In this document: positions 12,003 through 24,129 of the stretch, one piece after another
Position numbering within the stretch: position 1 is the first letter of the stretch
Layout: the number at the start of each line of letters is the position of its first letter
From: Trichobilharzia regenti
Taxonomy: Eukaryota; Platyhelminthes; Trematoda; Strigeidida; Schistosomatidae
DNA length: 64,000 nt
Direction: 5' to 3'
Assembly: GCA_944472135.2 (NCBI GenBank)
Contig: OX235270.1
Coordinates: 136,911,632-136,975,631 of the forward strand
Notes under the pieces: generated by a model
Told to the model about the DNA's origin: nothing
Databases searched by the model: none
What the model saw: only the letters and a program-made list of their open reading frames with translations
Made by a program: the position numbers and the translations under genes

Positions 12003-12115
12003 GCAATGACTTATTTATTTTATTTATTTATTTTTATTTTTTATTTATTTTTGATAACAGCTTGATTCCACACTGTATTTTTTGGTACAAGTATGGAATT
12101 TTCAGCATGGACGTA
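12003..12115 (-). repeat. TTTA-rich tract plus SINE-2 tail fragment
   Basis: 12009-12050 is a (TTTA/ATTT)-rich tract, probably the expanded A-rich 3' end on the minus strand. 12054-12115 is the SINE-2 tail (CTTGATTCCACACTGTATTTT, GGAATTTTCAGCATGGA) without its tRNA head. Confidence 0.75.
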
Positions 12116-13437
12116 CTTCCTTTGAGCACATGAAGTTAGATTGAATTTCCGGATTACGAGTGCTTCAGTTGTGCTCAAATGTCTGTCTGTTTTCATCATA
12201 GAACTCCATGTAGCACACAAAGCAAGAGAAGAAAGTAGAAGAAATGAATATTAGAGACAGTAAACAGAGGTGTGAGACAAAGGAATAGTAATAACGAAGA
12301 ACAATATAGTTTCACTGGAAATCATAAGTCACAACGAGTGGATGCATCTGTGCCAGCGATTGAGAACGATTTTGAGCCATATCACTAATTGTCTCCAGCT
12401 GTCATTCGTGTTTACTGTCCCGAGGACCCCAACCAGGAAGTCTACACCTTCCTACGTGGCTCAGATGTCTTCATTTCACTCCCTTTGACAGGTTTGATTG
12501 GATCTTTTATTAGACTAAAGGATTTCTCAAATGGAGCAGGGTGTCTTAAGTTCACAAGGTGTGCTGTCACCGGACTAAGGACACATTTTCTTTCTCTTTT
12601 GGCTAGCCAGGTTAGACCGAGTTGACGAGCGCGTTTTGAAAGCGCTTGCATCGTACAGCAAATGTCCTCATCTCCGCAATAGCAACTGATTTATGCATAT
12701 TTATTTGTTTCAATATGATCGTTGGTCTTTAACTTGCCAGCGGAATAATTTCTTATGAGAAAATGTTACTCGGACTTATGTGTTTTGCTAAGATATTTTG
12801 AAAGTTGCTTTCAAAGAACTGCTTCATTATGAATTCTGAATTGGAGATTTCGCTGAGAAATCGTTTTGAAGCTACCTGGATCTGTTCAGCTGTGCCCTTT
12901 GGCTCCAGTATTCTGTCATTGTATCCAGGTGGGGACTCTTCTGTTACCCCTAACGATATGACACTTAAGTTCGGGATCGTTCTGCCAACAACGCACATAG
13001 AACAGCGTTTGAAGGAATTCAGACAGTAGATTACTTCAATAGTGCACCTCTTTCACCACTCAAATGATATTTTGAAAATATCAATAGAAATCGGCATAAA
13101 AATATACTCTTGGCCTGAATTATTATCATTATTTGCCAAATTCGCATACAGAGTTGTGTACTCTTCGCGGCAAATATGCCGAGCGATGCTTGATGACAGA
13201 AGATTAGGCGAATATCTGAACTGAGGAAGAACTCATATCAATGGCGTTTCATGGTCCACATTAAAAAAATCTTCAACTAACACCGGTTATGCAGATTACC
13301 CATTTAAATAATGACGCTCTCGGATGAATTTAATAAGCACCTCCTTACGCGATATCACGTATTAATCATACACACCACAGAAGGCTTACTTCTCAAGTTC
13401 CAAACTCATACGAGTAAAAATCATTTTGATATAAGGA
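12116..13437. other. No recognised feature
   Basis: Open stretches of 60-81 codons occur on both strands, none with a recognisable family or exon-like borders that I trust. Confidence 0.4.
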
Positions 13438-13462
13438 TAAAACTTGGGCACTGTGGTAGACT
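13438..13462 (-). repeat. Isolated PLE-D terminal fragment
   Basis: ATAAAACTTGGGCACTGTGG and the following TAGA match the terminal segment of PLE-D (for example at 54462-54477 and 42266-42287) over about 24 bp. Flanks are unrelated. Confidence 0.5.
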
Positions 13463-14099
13463 AAAACTCCTTTTATCTTTTCTTTCAGCATAGTGTGATC
13501 GCTCAGCAATCATCTGAAATGTCACTTAATGTTAATCAATAAGATTCATCCAAGGTTATGAATAGAAATCAAACCTAATATTTTCATTAACAGTGGACTG
13601 GAACATTACTTTTGTATTAAAAGGGAATCAAATTTCATCAGTTAAAACCACAACTGTGTAATTTTTTAGTTTCATGTCACCATTTTTTTTTTCAAATCTC
13701 CTCTTATTTATTCTTTTCAAAATCTAATTTTATTGTTTCGTTTCTAGTCAGTTGACTAAAAAGCCAAAAAAAAATCTATTAACTTCACGGTGGATTTAAG
13801 TAATCCGTTCTATTGTTTTAACACTCCATAATATTTTCCTAAGTGTTTGCTCATTCATTCATAAACAATCAATACCTACAAACGTGTAAGTCTTTAATCC
13901 GCCCTAGACCAGTTTTGTTTTACCAGAAGTTCATTGTGTCTCCCATTTAAGGCAATGTATTCTTGCCAACTCTATTAAAGTTTCTTGCAGATTTCAGTCC
14001 CTTTACTTCATACAAAACAATCCACTAGCTAACATCAGCTAGAGAACAATTGAAAATTAGGCATCCCTGAACAACTGTTTGTCCTTGTTAAAAAATTTT

Positions 14100-14500
14100 C
14101 AGCATTGTGCAGTCACAACCCACTCAGCGATTGAATACTGGACCTTCAGCCGACCATTGAGCCACCGCGTTGGAGCCAAGTGACTCTTAAATTGTAAATG
14201 CTGTCAAGTCACAGATAGTATAGTGCCACCACCATCCAACACTGTTGGGGAGTATCTTTCCTTACAACCGTTACGATGCACTTCAGTGTTCCCGACTTCT
14301 CATTAGAACTCAAATGATCGGTCACTAATGAGCTGTGGATAAATCAAAGCCCTACAACCAAATACTTGAAAGCAATTTATAGTTTATGAAACAACTGATT
14401 GACTTTAGAAGTGGATTGGTGGATGGTGACCAGCAGTGGAATCCAGGATGCGCGTTTCGTCCTATTTGGGACTCGTCAGCTGGATGTACATGCATTAATT
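14100..14500 (-). mobile_element. SM-alpha retroposon copy, permuted order
   Basis: On the minus strand the hammerhead (14490-14436) comes first, then about 250 bp of body. A decayed tRNA-like segment follows near 14170-14120, with A box TGGCTCAATGG and a degraded B box GTATTCAATC. In the complete unit at 48 kb the tRNA-like part precedes the hammerhead, so this copy begins at a different phase of the repeat. SM-alpha is a known schistosome pol III retroposon whose transcripts self-cleave. Confidence 0.75.
14436..14490 (-). ncRNA. Hammerhead ribozyme, SM-alpha type, intact core
   Basis: Minus strand: AUCCAG, CUGACGA (14473-14479), stem-loop II GUCCCAAAUAGGAC, GAAA (14455-14458), CGCGC, AUC at the cleavage position, then CUGGAU, which pairs perfectly with AUCCAG as stem I. 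The distal bases match the published schistosome ribozyme design (GGAUUCCACUGC arm). Stem III is very short and self-complementary with A-C mismatches, so cleavage would favour multimeric transcripts. Confidence 0.9.
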
Positions 14501-15539
14501 ATCTTTGTTTAATAATTTTCCCCGAACTGATAAACTTAGAAATGAATGCAAGTTTGTCTATTGATGTCAACCAGATCATTTGTGAAACTCTGCAGTTATC
14601 TGTCTCGTCACTGTACAAAATAAAAATACAACTGAATAGAATACTCTCAGGCATCTTAATGATAGAATCACCCTAAAACATTTGGATAATCCTAGAACAC
14701 AGGACATTAAGAAGAGAGACAGAAAAACACGACTTTATCATAACGCAATAAAAATAGTCATGTTTCCAAACATTTTCTTAAAGTTATTCGTTGATACAGT
14801 CATATTTACATAATACGAATTTGTTCTTCTAGTATGCGCTGTCCCTCCTTACTTCTGACATAATAAGTACACACAATGTAGACTTTCTGTGTGTTTATAG
14901 CAGAATAACATCGCCTGATACCGTCGTGGAGAACATTAGGAAGTGAATTCAATGTATTAATTTAGACTGAATCATCAGTCTGTCCAACAAATTGACTGGG
15001 ATGTACACTTTCTTCAGTGGTATTTAACCTCTATATTTCAACAGTGGTTTAGACTAAAGAGCATTAACATACACGGAAACGAGAAACAGGCTGCTCAACA
15101 AGGCTAAAAGATGACTGCCTGGATACAAAACTAGGATGGTTGGAAGAAATAGGTTTTTAATTGATTCGAAAATCAATTCAGGCCAACATATTCACTTGTG
15201 AAGCATGCTAGATGTGTTTACCTCTGCTCATGCAAAAGTAACTGATTTACAATCAGAATGCAAGATAGCCGAAAACAGTAGAAAGTTATGATATTATTGT
15301 TATATGTGGCAGGAAAGATGTTACTAAGCCATGCGATTATGTCAAGTCTGAGATAGTAACATTTTGCACTAGGTGTTATCACATATCTTTGCCTTCCTAC
15401 ACTTCTGATTACTAAACGCAGTGGTTAAATAAGGTAGCTAAGATTGTACTGACAAATTTGTGTGCTAAATAGTTTTCGTCGAATTATTTTCCCTAAAATG
15501 GTCATTATATTCTAACTAGATATTAGCACAATATCTTTC
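14501..15539. other. No recognised feature
   Basis: Nothing assigned. Confidence 0.45.
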
Positions 15540-16070
15540 TATGTGGAGGTCAGCAGCACTCAGAATCAAAAATATGATCCGGATTTTCAACTCCAATGTG
15601 AAGTCAGTCAGTGCTACTATACGGATCAGAGACTTGGCCAGTGCGTCATAAAGAGCATCTCAAACAAACTTCAGACCTTCATTAACAGTTATCTTCGCTC
15701 AGTAATTCACTGAGGATCAGATGGTCAGAAAGATCATCAACAGGGTAGGATCTCTGAGACAGAACCAACCAACCAGGAACCGATTGTGAAACAAATAGGC
15801 AGGAAGAAATGGAGATGGATTGGCTGGCCATACTCTGAGGAAACCATCAAGTGAATGACATCACTAGACAAGCAATTGCTCGAGTGGAACCTGAAAGGGA
15901 AGCGGCGAGTTGGTCGTCTAAGGGTGGGGTGACTTGGAGGAGGTCATGTGAAGAGGAGATGAAAGCATGTGGGCAGACTTGTAGCGGAGTGAAAAAGTTG
16001 GCAGAGAACCGAACGCAATGGAGACTCGCGTCTGAAACCCTATGTTCCTCTAAGAATTAAAGGATATAAT
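15540..16070 (+). mobile_element. RTE-type LINE 3' end
   Basis: Plus-strand pieces give the RTE C-terminal signature in broken frames: a SVLLYGSETW-like stretch near 15610, WRWIGWPYSEE-like near 15815, then DITRQAIAR, TWRRSCEEEMKACGQTC and AENRTQWR at 15851-16060. The 3' end reads CCCTATGTTCCTCTAAGAATTAAAGG and runs into TAATAATAAT. The RT domain is absent, so this is a strongly 5'-truncated copy. Confidence 0.85.
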
Positions 16071-16659
16071 AATAATCTTTCTGTCCTGGTTACATGATAT
16101 ATTTACGGACATCAGCTTCACTTGTAAAGCTTATATGAATAATAATTATAGCTGAGTTTGTGGAGGCCGGAAAATATCAAATTATACGCTCATCGTAAAA
16201 TAGGAAGAATAATGAATTCACAGCAAATCATGGTTGTTACTTGAGATTGAATAAGGACATTTCCTAGTTCCGCGTGCAATACGGACAACACTTCTTCCCT
16301 CTCCAACTTCTCGTTTCCCGCATTGGCTAATCAACTCTAGCTCGTACCTGATCCGTACATCCACATTCGGATCCTTTGTTCCAATCTACTTTTCTCTCCG
16401 CAAGTACTCTTCGGTCGTTGCTATCTCATACGGGTAGTGAGAATCCGTATACCCAAGAAAAGAACTACTTCATCCCTACAATTCTGTACGTCTATATTTG
16501 TGTATTTTGGGACAGTTATAACTTTGCAAATAACTCTGTATTTCATACATTTGTATTTGTTTTGTCCTTTTTATTTCGCGTATAAACAAACTTAGCCGTT
16601 TAGTCCACTACAAGTTAACAACTGTTATATTGTTTCATTGTCATTATAGTTTACCATCA
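16071..16659. other. No recognised feature
   Basis: Nothing assigned. Confidence 0.45.
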
Positions 16660-17360
16660 AAGGGAGGGATTTGAAAGAGGTTACTTCATTCACTCACTGA
16701 TCTGGGGAGCATTGTCTCAACTACACGCAGTCGGAACAGACGAGGATGTCAAATCGAGCGAGAATCGGGAAGGTGAGAAACACATTCACTCATCAACCTG
16801 AAACCAATCTGGAAATCTTCGTCACTCAGCATCAACAACAAAATTCGTTCGGATTTTCAATACAAACGTCAAGTCAGTCAGTTCTTCTATACGGATCAGA
16901 AACTTGGCGGGTGGGTCACAAAGAATATTTCCAACGGCCTGTTGCAGACCTTTATCAACAACCAACTGTCTTCGCTGGCTCTATACTGAAGATCAGATGG
17001 CCGGGCCGGAAAGAATCACAAACAACAAGAAACTATGGGAACAAACAAACAAAACAAGAACCAATCGATCAATAAATATGCAGGAGAAAGTGAAGATGGA
17101 TTGGACACTTGCTGAGGAGGCCACCGGGTGACATCGTGCGTCAGGCCATTGCTTGAGTGGAACCCGAAAGGGAAGCGGCGAGTGGGACGTCAATGCAAGG
17201 GTGACATGGAGGAGATCGTTTGAAGAGGAGTTGAGAGAGTATGGACTAACATGGATGCAGGTGAGACGTACAGCAGAAGGAAGACAGAAGCAAGTGGAGA
17301 CGTGTAGTTGAATCCCTATGTTCCACTAGGAACCCAAGGGAGCAATAATATAATAATAAT
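16660..17360 (+). mobile_element. RTE-type LINE 3' end
   Basis: Fragments of the segment after RT (SSQSVLLYGSETWRVGH at about 16870-16925, DQMAGPERI near 17000) and the C-terminus (KMDWTLAEEATG, then TWRR..., WRRVVES) lie in shifting frames. The 3' end CCCTATGTTCCACTAGGAAC is followed by TAATAATAATATT. Same family as the copies at 15.5, 37.6 and 61.6 kb. Confidence 0.85.
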
Positions 17361-18324
17361 ATTTTACTTTTGCAACATATTAAGAAATCAAATATTTCAT
17401 TGCCTAACTGCTGTGAGACAATACTGTTTCCTTTCACGTTTCTGCATGCACAAGCACATCCACAACTACCGACTGCTCAGATTATATGGATGTGTTCATA
17501 TAGCCAAACTTGATTTTTGCTGACTATGATTGGTTTTAAATTTCCATATAAAATTATTTTCATTTCTAATTCCAAAGCGTGATTGCTATGTGACATAATT
17601 TCCTTTGTTTGTCTCTCTACCCTACAAAATAGACGTTTAATAAGTTGCCATAATGGTGGGTGAAATTTAACCCACATGCAACTAACTTTGCTTTGTATTG
17701 GTCTGGATTTTTCATTATGGTGTTTTAAGCCTAATTACGATTTATCCACATGATTACGGTCAACTGTTTACAAAACTGTTCATAGAAGCTTTCTACATTT
17801 ACACTTACTTGTGGTAATGCTCTTCGATTTTCAAATGTGGCTTCATGATGTTTTAAAATATGTTGTCAGCCGCATTTGCTTAAGCCACAAAAACGAAAAC
17901 TTATAGAAGTGTATTGAGTCCGCTAGCTATTTTAAGTTATTTATTAACACCGTTCGCAAATGTCTTAACTGTAGTTTCTCTAATGGTATTTAAAAACAAG
18001 TTTTATTTTCAGAGGAAGCTAAATCTATGCGATTTCAAACTTCTAAGTAGTCCTTGCTATCATTTTAATTACAAGTATTGCAATTCTAACGATTGTTAGT
18101 CAAACTTGTAGGCTGCTACAAATCTGTATACGACGATAAAAGCAGTCAACGGCCAGTGATCAAAAAGACAGCTAATATTTCAATCACAATTTTATACTTA
18201 CAAATTATAAGTAGTTCAGCTATTATCTGCAGTTTTTTCCAACAGAAAAGATAGCATGCACACATCGGTTATCAATTTACGACCTAATCTATTCAAATCA
18301 CTGTTGTTCAGACTGATATTATTT
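17361..18324. other. No recognised feature
   Basis: Nothing assigned. Confidence 0.45.
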
Positions 18325-18398
18325 TCAAGTGTTGGTTTGTAGGGATTTGATTGGTTTCAGGATTTCATCATGAGCTGACATTAGTTAGAGAACCATTG
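18325..18398. repeat. SM-alpha composite fragment (head joined to inverted tail)
   Basis: TTTCAAGTGTTGGTTTGTAGGG (head sense) is joined to GATTTCATCATGAGCTGACATT (tail, opposite sense). The same junction occurs at 29125-29190 and, decayed, at 8241-8310. The hammerhead part is missing. Confidence 0.65.
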
Positions 18399-18916
18399 GA
18401 TATTATTTTGTTTAAATTTTTTCATAATAGGATGCAGATAGGATAATTATAAGCCATCCATATTTGGCTATAAATATACGTCTTTTGATTTCTTCTTATT
18501 CATAAATGGGATTCATATTTAGCATGGGAAATACTGTTATTGTCTCATGTACTTAGCTATGCTTCACTGTAAGTTAAGCTTACGGTTGAGGCTATGGAAC
18601 TGTGGCTACTCTTCACCAGAGAAAAGCGAACATAACAATATACCAATAGATGGTGAATAGTTCCTTAGAATTTACCACAGACCGCAGAAACAGATCTTCA
18701 ATCTTAGCAGATAACTGGAAAAGTACAGATATCTAGTGGAATAAAAATATTTTTCTGCCTTAAAACCAAATTTGAATTTAAAGTGTACTTTATGATAGAG
18801 CTTTACTAACAAATCCAAGGTCTAGTAACCAAATTAGACAATTAAAAATCAGACTGGACTTCGTGAAATATGTATCTTTCAAAATTCGGTCAGATGCAAT
18901 TTTAAGTTTGTCAATT

Positions 18917-18956
<40 letters not shown>

Positions 18957-18957
18957 G
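18917..18957. repeat. (TAA)n microsatellite
   Basis: About thirteen uninterrupted AAT/TAA triplets. Confidence 0.95.
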
Positions 18958-19439
18958 CCTTATTCTGCACAATAAGCCCACACTATGAACAACTCTCAGC
19001 GCGGTTTATCGCGTAATATCTTCTCTTCATCCGTGAGATTCACGTAAAATAGCCATCTCCAGTAAAACATGAGCCGCAATGCTTTCGATTTGAAGAATAA
19101 AATATCCCTTTTTAGCATGTTTCCTTCGTCCTCCAAACATGAGCAACGGTAGGCTGCAAACCAGTTAAAAATGTGCATGAGTACAATTGGCAACCCACGG
19201 ACATAACTGAACGATTGTGACAACAAAGACTGAAGAAAATAAGATGCATTTTCTCAGATGGAAATTCTAATAGCCCAGTGATTCAAGCAGGTCGCTTTCG
19301 TTCAAATTTAAAAATAAAATGAGAAGATAAAATATGTCCAGTTTTACAAAGAAAGTCAACTAAGTAATTAAATAATAAGAGTCATAGAAAACTAATGGAA
19401 AATTGTTGTCTTCATTTTGCTTTATCTGGAGAAACACAC

Positions 19440-19665
19440 TGACACATATGATTGGACCCTAATAACTAGTGTTACGCGTCTAGTCCTTTGTTTGCTGCAG
19501 ACTGAATTCTAACAGTCAGGTTTGCAATGTGGCCACCATTCTAGGTAGCACGCCACCACGGAGCACATTGATTTGATGATATTAGATTAGACAATCGGCA
19601 GGAAGTCGTAGACCTAGGTTTCGTGCTAGTTGCCAACTAGCATCAAACACTAACACACTGTATTT
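19440..19665 (-). mobile_element. Family T hammerhead retroposon, permuted/dimer-junction copy
   Basis: On the minus strand, a hammerhead 3' half (19645-19600: ACTAGCAC, GAAA, CCTAGGTC) and the family tail (CCTGCCGATTGTCTAATC) come first. The family 5' head follows (19540-19450: CATTGCAAACCTGACTG, GAATTCAGTCT, GGACTAGACGCGT). In the copy at 63 kb the head precedes the tRNA-like part and hammerhead. The order here is what a junction between two tandem units would give. Confidence 0.7.
19600..19645 (-). ncRNA. Hammerhead remnant, family T
   Basis: Keeps the 3' half (GCAC, GAAA, palindromic ACCTAGGT then C), but the CUGANGA half is destroyed (reads TGATGCTAGTTGG). Not expected to be active. Confidence 0.55.
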
Positions 19666-22600
19666 CAAAATATCCTAAATAAAAAATGCATGACATAATA
19701 TCAAAGCAAGTACTAACAGTTTGTACAAGAAGCTGACTAGAGTTCTAGTGGTTTGTACGAGTCAGTTCTGTTAGCTGAATTAACCTAGATACACTGCTAA
19801 TGAGCTCAGTCAGATGCAAGGTGAACTGCCACCTGCTTCATGAATAATTTCGATTTGAATAGAGGCTTCGGCCTATGAATGCAAACGGCTCCCCACTGTT
19901 TACATCACTCAGTAGTATTAATATTGTAACACCATCTATGATGTTGAGATGATCACACATTGCAGAATGTGAATAATTTCAATTTGTGAAGAAAACTATG
20001 CCGAGCGTACACACGTACACCATGGTTACCTACTTTGTGTAACAAATCACAGACTGTTAATGAGAGAGATAGACAGTAGAATTAAGAGACACTTATATCC
20101 TTGTTTTATGCCCCTGAGGTTATTATTATTGCTTCTGGGATGATGAGTAGTTGCTTGATTTTAACACTTGATGCCAGACTAACGTTTTCAGTGGGATACA
20201 TAGAAAAAAACAGACACATAGTTAGCGACTTGACGGAGTAATCAATGTATGATTTAGACATAAGTAAAATGTACAGGGTATAAACGTGTAGGCAGCCCTG
20301 TCCTGTCAGCCAATGGTGACGACAGATTATCATCTGGTCACCTGACTGTCGGTTTCAGTCACGTCTTACCAATGTGTTGGAGAATGACTGAGTTCCAAAC
20401 AAACACTTGAGTTGCATCAAGTTTTGAACCTGTAATCCAGAGAAGGTTACACCGATGGCCTTCATTTTAGCTCCACCTGTTCCTTACAGAAATTATAAGT
20501 TGCTATAGTCATCACGGCATAAAACTACTAACATAAAATCCCTAGCAAAACACTATGTTTAAAAACATCACGAAACCAGAATCACTTAGTATTAGAAATC
20601 AGGATGGAAGTATTCCTTTCATTCAATGCTTACGCACACTTTAAAAACAATCCAATGTTAGACTACTCATCACCACTGAAATTTCAAAACACAGAAAAAA
20701 TAAAACTCATCAGCGGAGCCGCACTTTTAAAGGGAAGAATTATCGTTTGCATTGCACCTGTGGACTGGATACAACATTTAAATTGTATTATACTGAAATA
20801 ATGAAAAATGTCTTAAAGTTTAGCTTATCCATACGATAAGTTTGTGTTAATAATGAGTTGTTTCCTTGCCTAATCACCAGAACTGCATGGTTGCTTCATA
20901 AAATATCTGCTTCTACTAAACAGGGAATGACACGTATACACATTCCTGTTACAATTGACTTAATCATTGAGCTAATACACGTCAGAAAAGTCGCCAATAT
21001 TTGGTGAGGCTTAATGAAATACGCATGACACATTTATTATTTTATTAGAATTTCTCTTTCCGTTAACCAATTGATTTTTCGAAAATTCACATTGTTCATT
21101 ACGTTGCTTTAATCTAACAGGAAGTGGTCTCAACTATGGCGGATATTTTAACCCATGACAAGAAAAAAAATCATACTTCCTTATAATTAGAAGTATAAAA
21201 GTGAATTGTCAGATAGTAAGTTATCCAAGTGTTCTCTGAGTCATTACTTCTAAAGCCAGAGAAATTTCTATGAGTTGGACGACTTACTACAGTTAAGTTG
21301 ATCTGTTCTTACTTTATCGTAAAAAGCGTTAGCAGTATAAGGACAAGACTGATATACCACTTTGTTTAAGCAGACTGCAAAAATTGTAACGACCACCCAA
21401 ACTATTTAAAGTCACTGTACATTTGTTGCTATTTGATAGACAAGCCACACTTCATAGACGGAAACAATAGCTCTGCTATCGGCATTACAGGAAGCTGTAG
21501 TCGGTATCTGACAAATAATCAACAGTGAATGATACGGTTGTAGGGATGTCCAACTGGTTATGACAGCAAGTAGACACGATGTACGTCACTAGACTAAATC
21601 CACTGCATAGGAGAGTGTTGTACAGAGGAACCGTATATTGGAAGAAATCTTAGGGCTTAATTTATGACATTAGTGACAGGTGGTTTAACTAACATACCTT
21701 AAATTGCATAAATGAATTTAGACGCAAAATTACATGAATTGAAATCAGTTATAAGGGTTTGAGATGCACTCACCTACAGCCTTTTAAATCTTGAATATTC
21801 TAATATGATACTTTTTCACTACTTGGTTTACTGACACTGTTGTTCTCGCTGATGTGATATACTGATGGGTTCTTCCTTTATGGATTTTCAAAGTTTTACA
21901 ATATCAGGTAATATAATTTTGCGTGATTAATAGCGGTTTAGTATTCATACCTAAATTTAAACACAAAGAACACACTTTCGGTAAAACATTCATTAAAATA
22001 TAGCGCTACAACTGGAATATAAACTAACTATTAAGCGTGAAAAGATTGTGATGGCGAAAAATTAATGAAAAACACGTATTACTTACTATCATGTCCTTGA
22101 TATGCTTTAAAATCGTCATCATCATTATTCATAAAGTGATGAATTTGGCGTCACGGATACCTAGGTCGGTTTTAGTGAGAAAGCTAAAACTTGTGGGAGA
22201 CCACTGTCTTTTAATTATGCGTAATTAAGACTTTCTATAATTTATTTTGTATCATTTTTATTTAAGAAACTGAGATTCACCAACTCATCGAAGTAATGAT
22301 GCACAATGACTCATTAAAGGGAAGCTTTTCTTTTTTGAATTGTCTTTTGCTTATTTTCCAGTCTCATTGGATGCATGACAGACTCATGTACAATAGCTTT
22401 GGCTACAAGATATGTGAGGTGCTTCTGAAACTTATGCAAACGTCAAAGTTCAACAATAGCGTCCCAAGAGATGTGAACGCACCAGTGACCTTCAGCCAAC
22501 CAATCATAAAAATAAGGAATTTTTGCACAAAAAGGACGTAAATTCAGAAGAAAATGCATGAAAACTCATTAAACAGATTATCTTTTTCTGACATGACTTA

Positions 22601-22844
22601 AAAATACGACCCAGTTATGATGAAGAGTATCAGAGGCTAAGTTGGATGTAGATGTATTCATCAAAGTGACTGAAGATGTGCTGTTTTGTGAATCGTTCAT
22701 CTCTCTTCTCTTGCTGTGCAATCCTCTCCAAAGCCCTCAGTTAAATTACTATGGTTTCAGTAAGAGGATCGACGACTACATACAAGGAAAATGAGGATAA
22801 TAAAACATATTGAAATAAACGACATTAACTACAAATCTATCCCT
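19666..22844. other. No recognised feature
   Basis: Over 3 kb without an assigned element. A stretch at 22362-22475 follows a pyrimidine-rich TTATTTTCCAG and is open on the plus strand (SHWMHDRLMYNSFGYKICEV), but I cannot identify it and it has no clear donor. Confidence 0.4.
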
Positions 22845-22992
22845 AATCGCAACCCTAACCCTAAACTTAACACAAGCCCTAACCCTAATGACAATCCTTA
22901 TCCTGCCGTAAACCTAACCCTAATCCCAATTAATACCGTTACTCTAACGCTAACCCCAATATATAACTTAACCCTTATCCTAACCCTAACGA
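22845..22992. repeat. Interstitial telomere-like repeat
   Basis: Degenerate array of CCCTAA units (several perfect CCCTAACCCTAA pairs, others mutated such as CTTAACAC and CCTTATCC). The C-rich strand is on plus. Flatworm telomeres are TTAGGG repeats. Confidence 0.8.
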
Positions 22993-23386
22993 GATATTAA
23001 CACATTGTCCAAACAGTAATTAAAAGCGTGATCTGGGTGAAACTTGCTCCTTGTTTAATGAATAGCGTTGATATTTCAGCTATGATAACGAAAGGTGACG
23101 TTAGCCAACGATCAGCATCCGTTCAAGGTCATCGAAGCGTCCGCACTCCTGGGACGCTATTGTTGAACTTAGCCATGCAAACTACAGCAATCTACTAAAC
23201 AGATTTCTGTCTAGTTAATTTCTTTACTGAGCCAATAGCAACCCTATGATTTTACCAGTGTATATTCATATTGTCGTGGTGTGATACAGACAATATCTGC
23301 CAACGGAATGTTATTCTCACATGTTTTCACAGTTCAGTTCGGCATTCACAACAGAATACGATATACGTATTTAAGTATTCCTTCTA
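22993..23386. other. No recognised feature
   Basis: Nothing assigned. Confidence 0.45.
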
Positions 23387-23611
23387 TGTGTCGGTGGCAC
23401 AGCGGTTAAGACGCTCGCCTTCCATGTAGAAGGTCCGGGGTTCGAGCCCCGGCCCGCGCACACGTTTACCTCGGTAAGCCAGTAGTGAGACTGGTAAGGA
23501 GGAAAGGTTGGGCATGAGGCTAGCAACCCCATCCTGTAAAAAATCAACGCTGCTGCGGAATCTTCAAGCCTATAGCTTGGAGCCCTATGTTCCACTGGGA
23601 ACGTGAAGGAA
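23387..23611 (+). mobile_element. SINE-1 copy, best preserved
   Basis: The tRNA-like head has A-box region GGTGGCACAGCGGTTAAG and an intact B box GGGGTTCGAGCCCC. The SINE-1 body (GGTTGGGCATGAGGCTAGC) and terminus CCCTATGTTCCACTGGGAAC follow, then GTGAAGG and an A run. The head and terminus are the cleanest of the four copies, suggesting relatively recent insertion. Confidence 0.9.
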
Positions 23612-24129
23612 AAAAAATTTGATGTTAGAGTCGAAATGTTATTCCCACAATTCAGTACTGCATTGGCGACAGAATACCATGTTTATTTGGACATTCTCTT
23701 TCATGTCGTTCGATGTAAACCGAAACCACACGCTCAGGTGATTGGTTAACAAATATAAACTGTAGATTTATAAACAGCGGTTCGATTAAAGGAAAATATG
23801 CTTTGGCTTCCTTGTGTTGCCTTCTGTTGTTACAATGTTATTTACTAGTAGCTCAAATATTGATTTTCATTGCATTTGTTAGTACCATAAGACCCATTGG
23901 AAAGCCTTTCTCATACTAAATTTTTTCATCTACCCCTAATATGAATGCGATGAAATTTCTTGCTATCTCAGTCCTTCCAGGAATAATTACGGTTAAGTTC
24001 TGAAGTTAATTTCTTATGAACTGGCCTGGCAACTAAGGACTCATCTGACCATTTCTGGTTTAAACTAAAGTCAAACATCTGAAGCTTTAATAATCCATCA
24101 ATTCTCTTTCTACATTTATTCTCCTTTAT

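Noticed and set aside
18925..18957. Splice or promoter element near the TAA run
   Set aside because: No supporting coding sequence or transcript signal.
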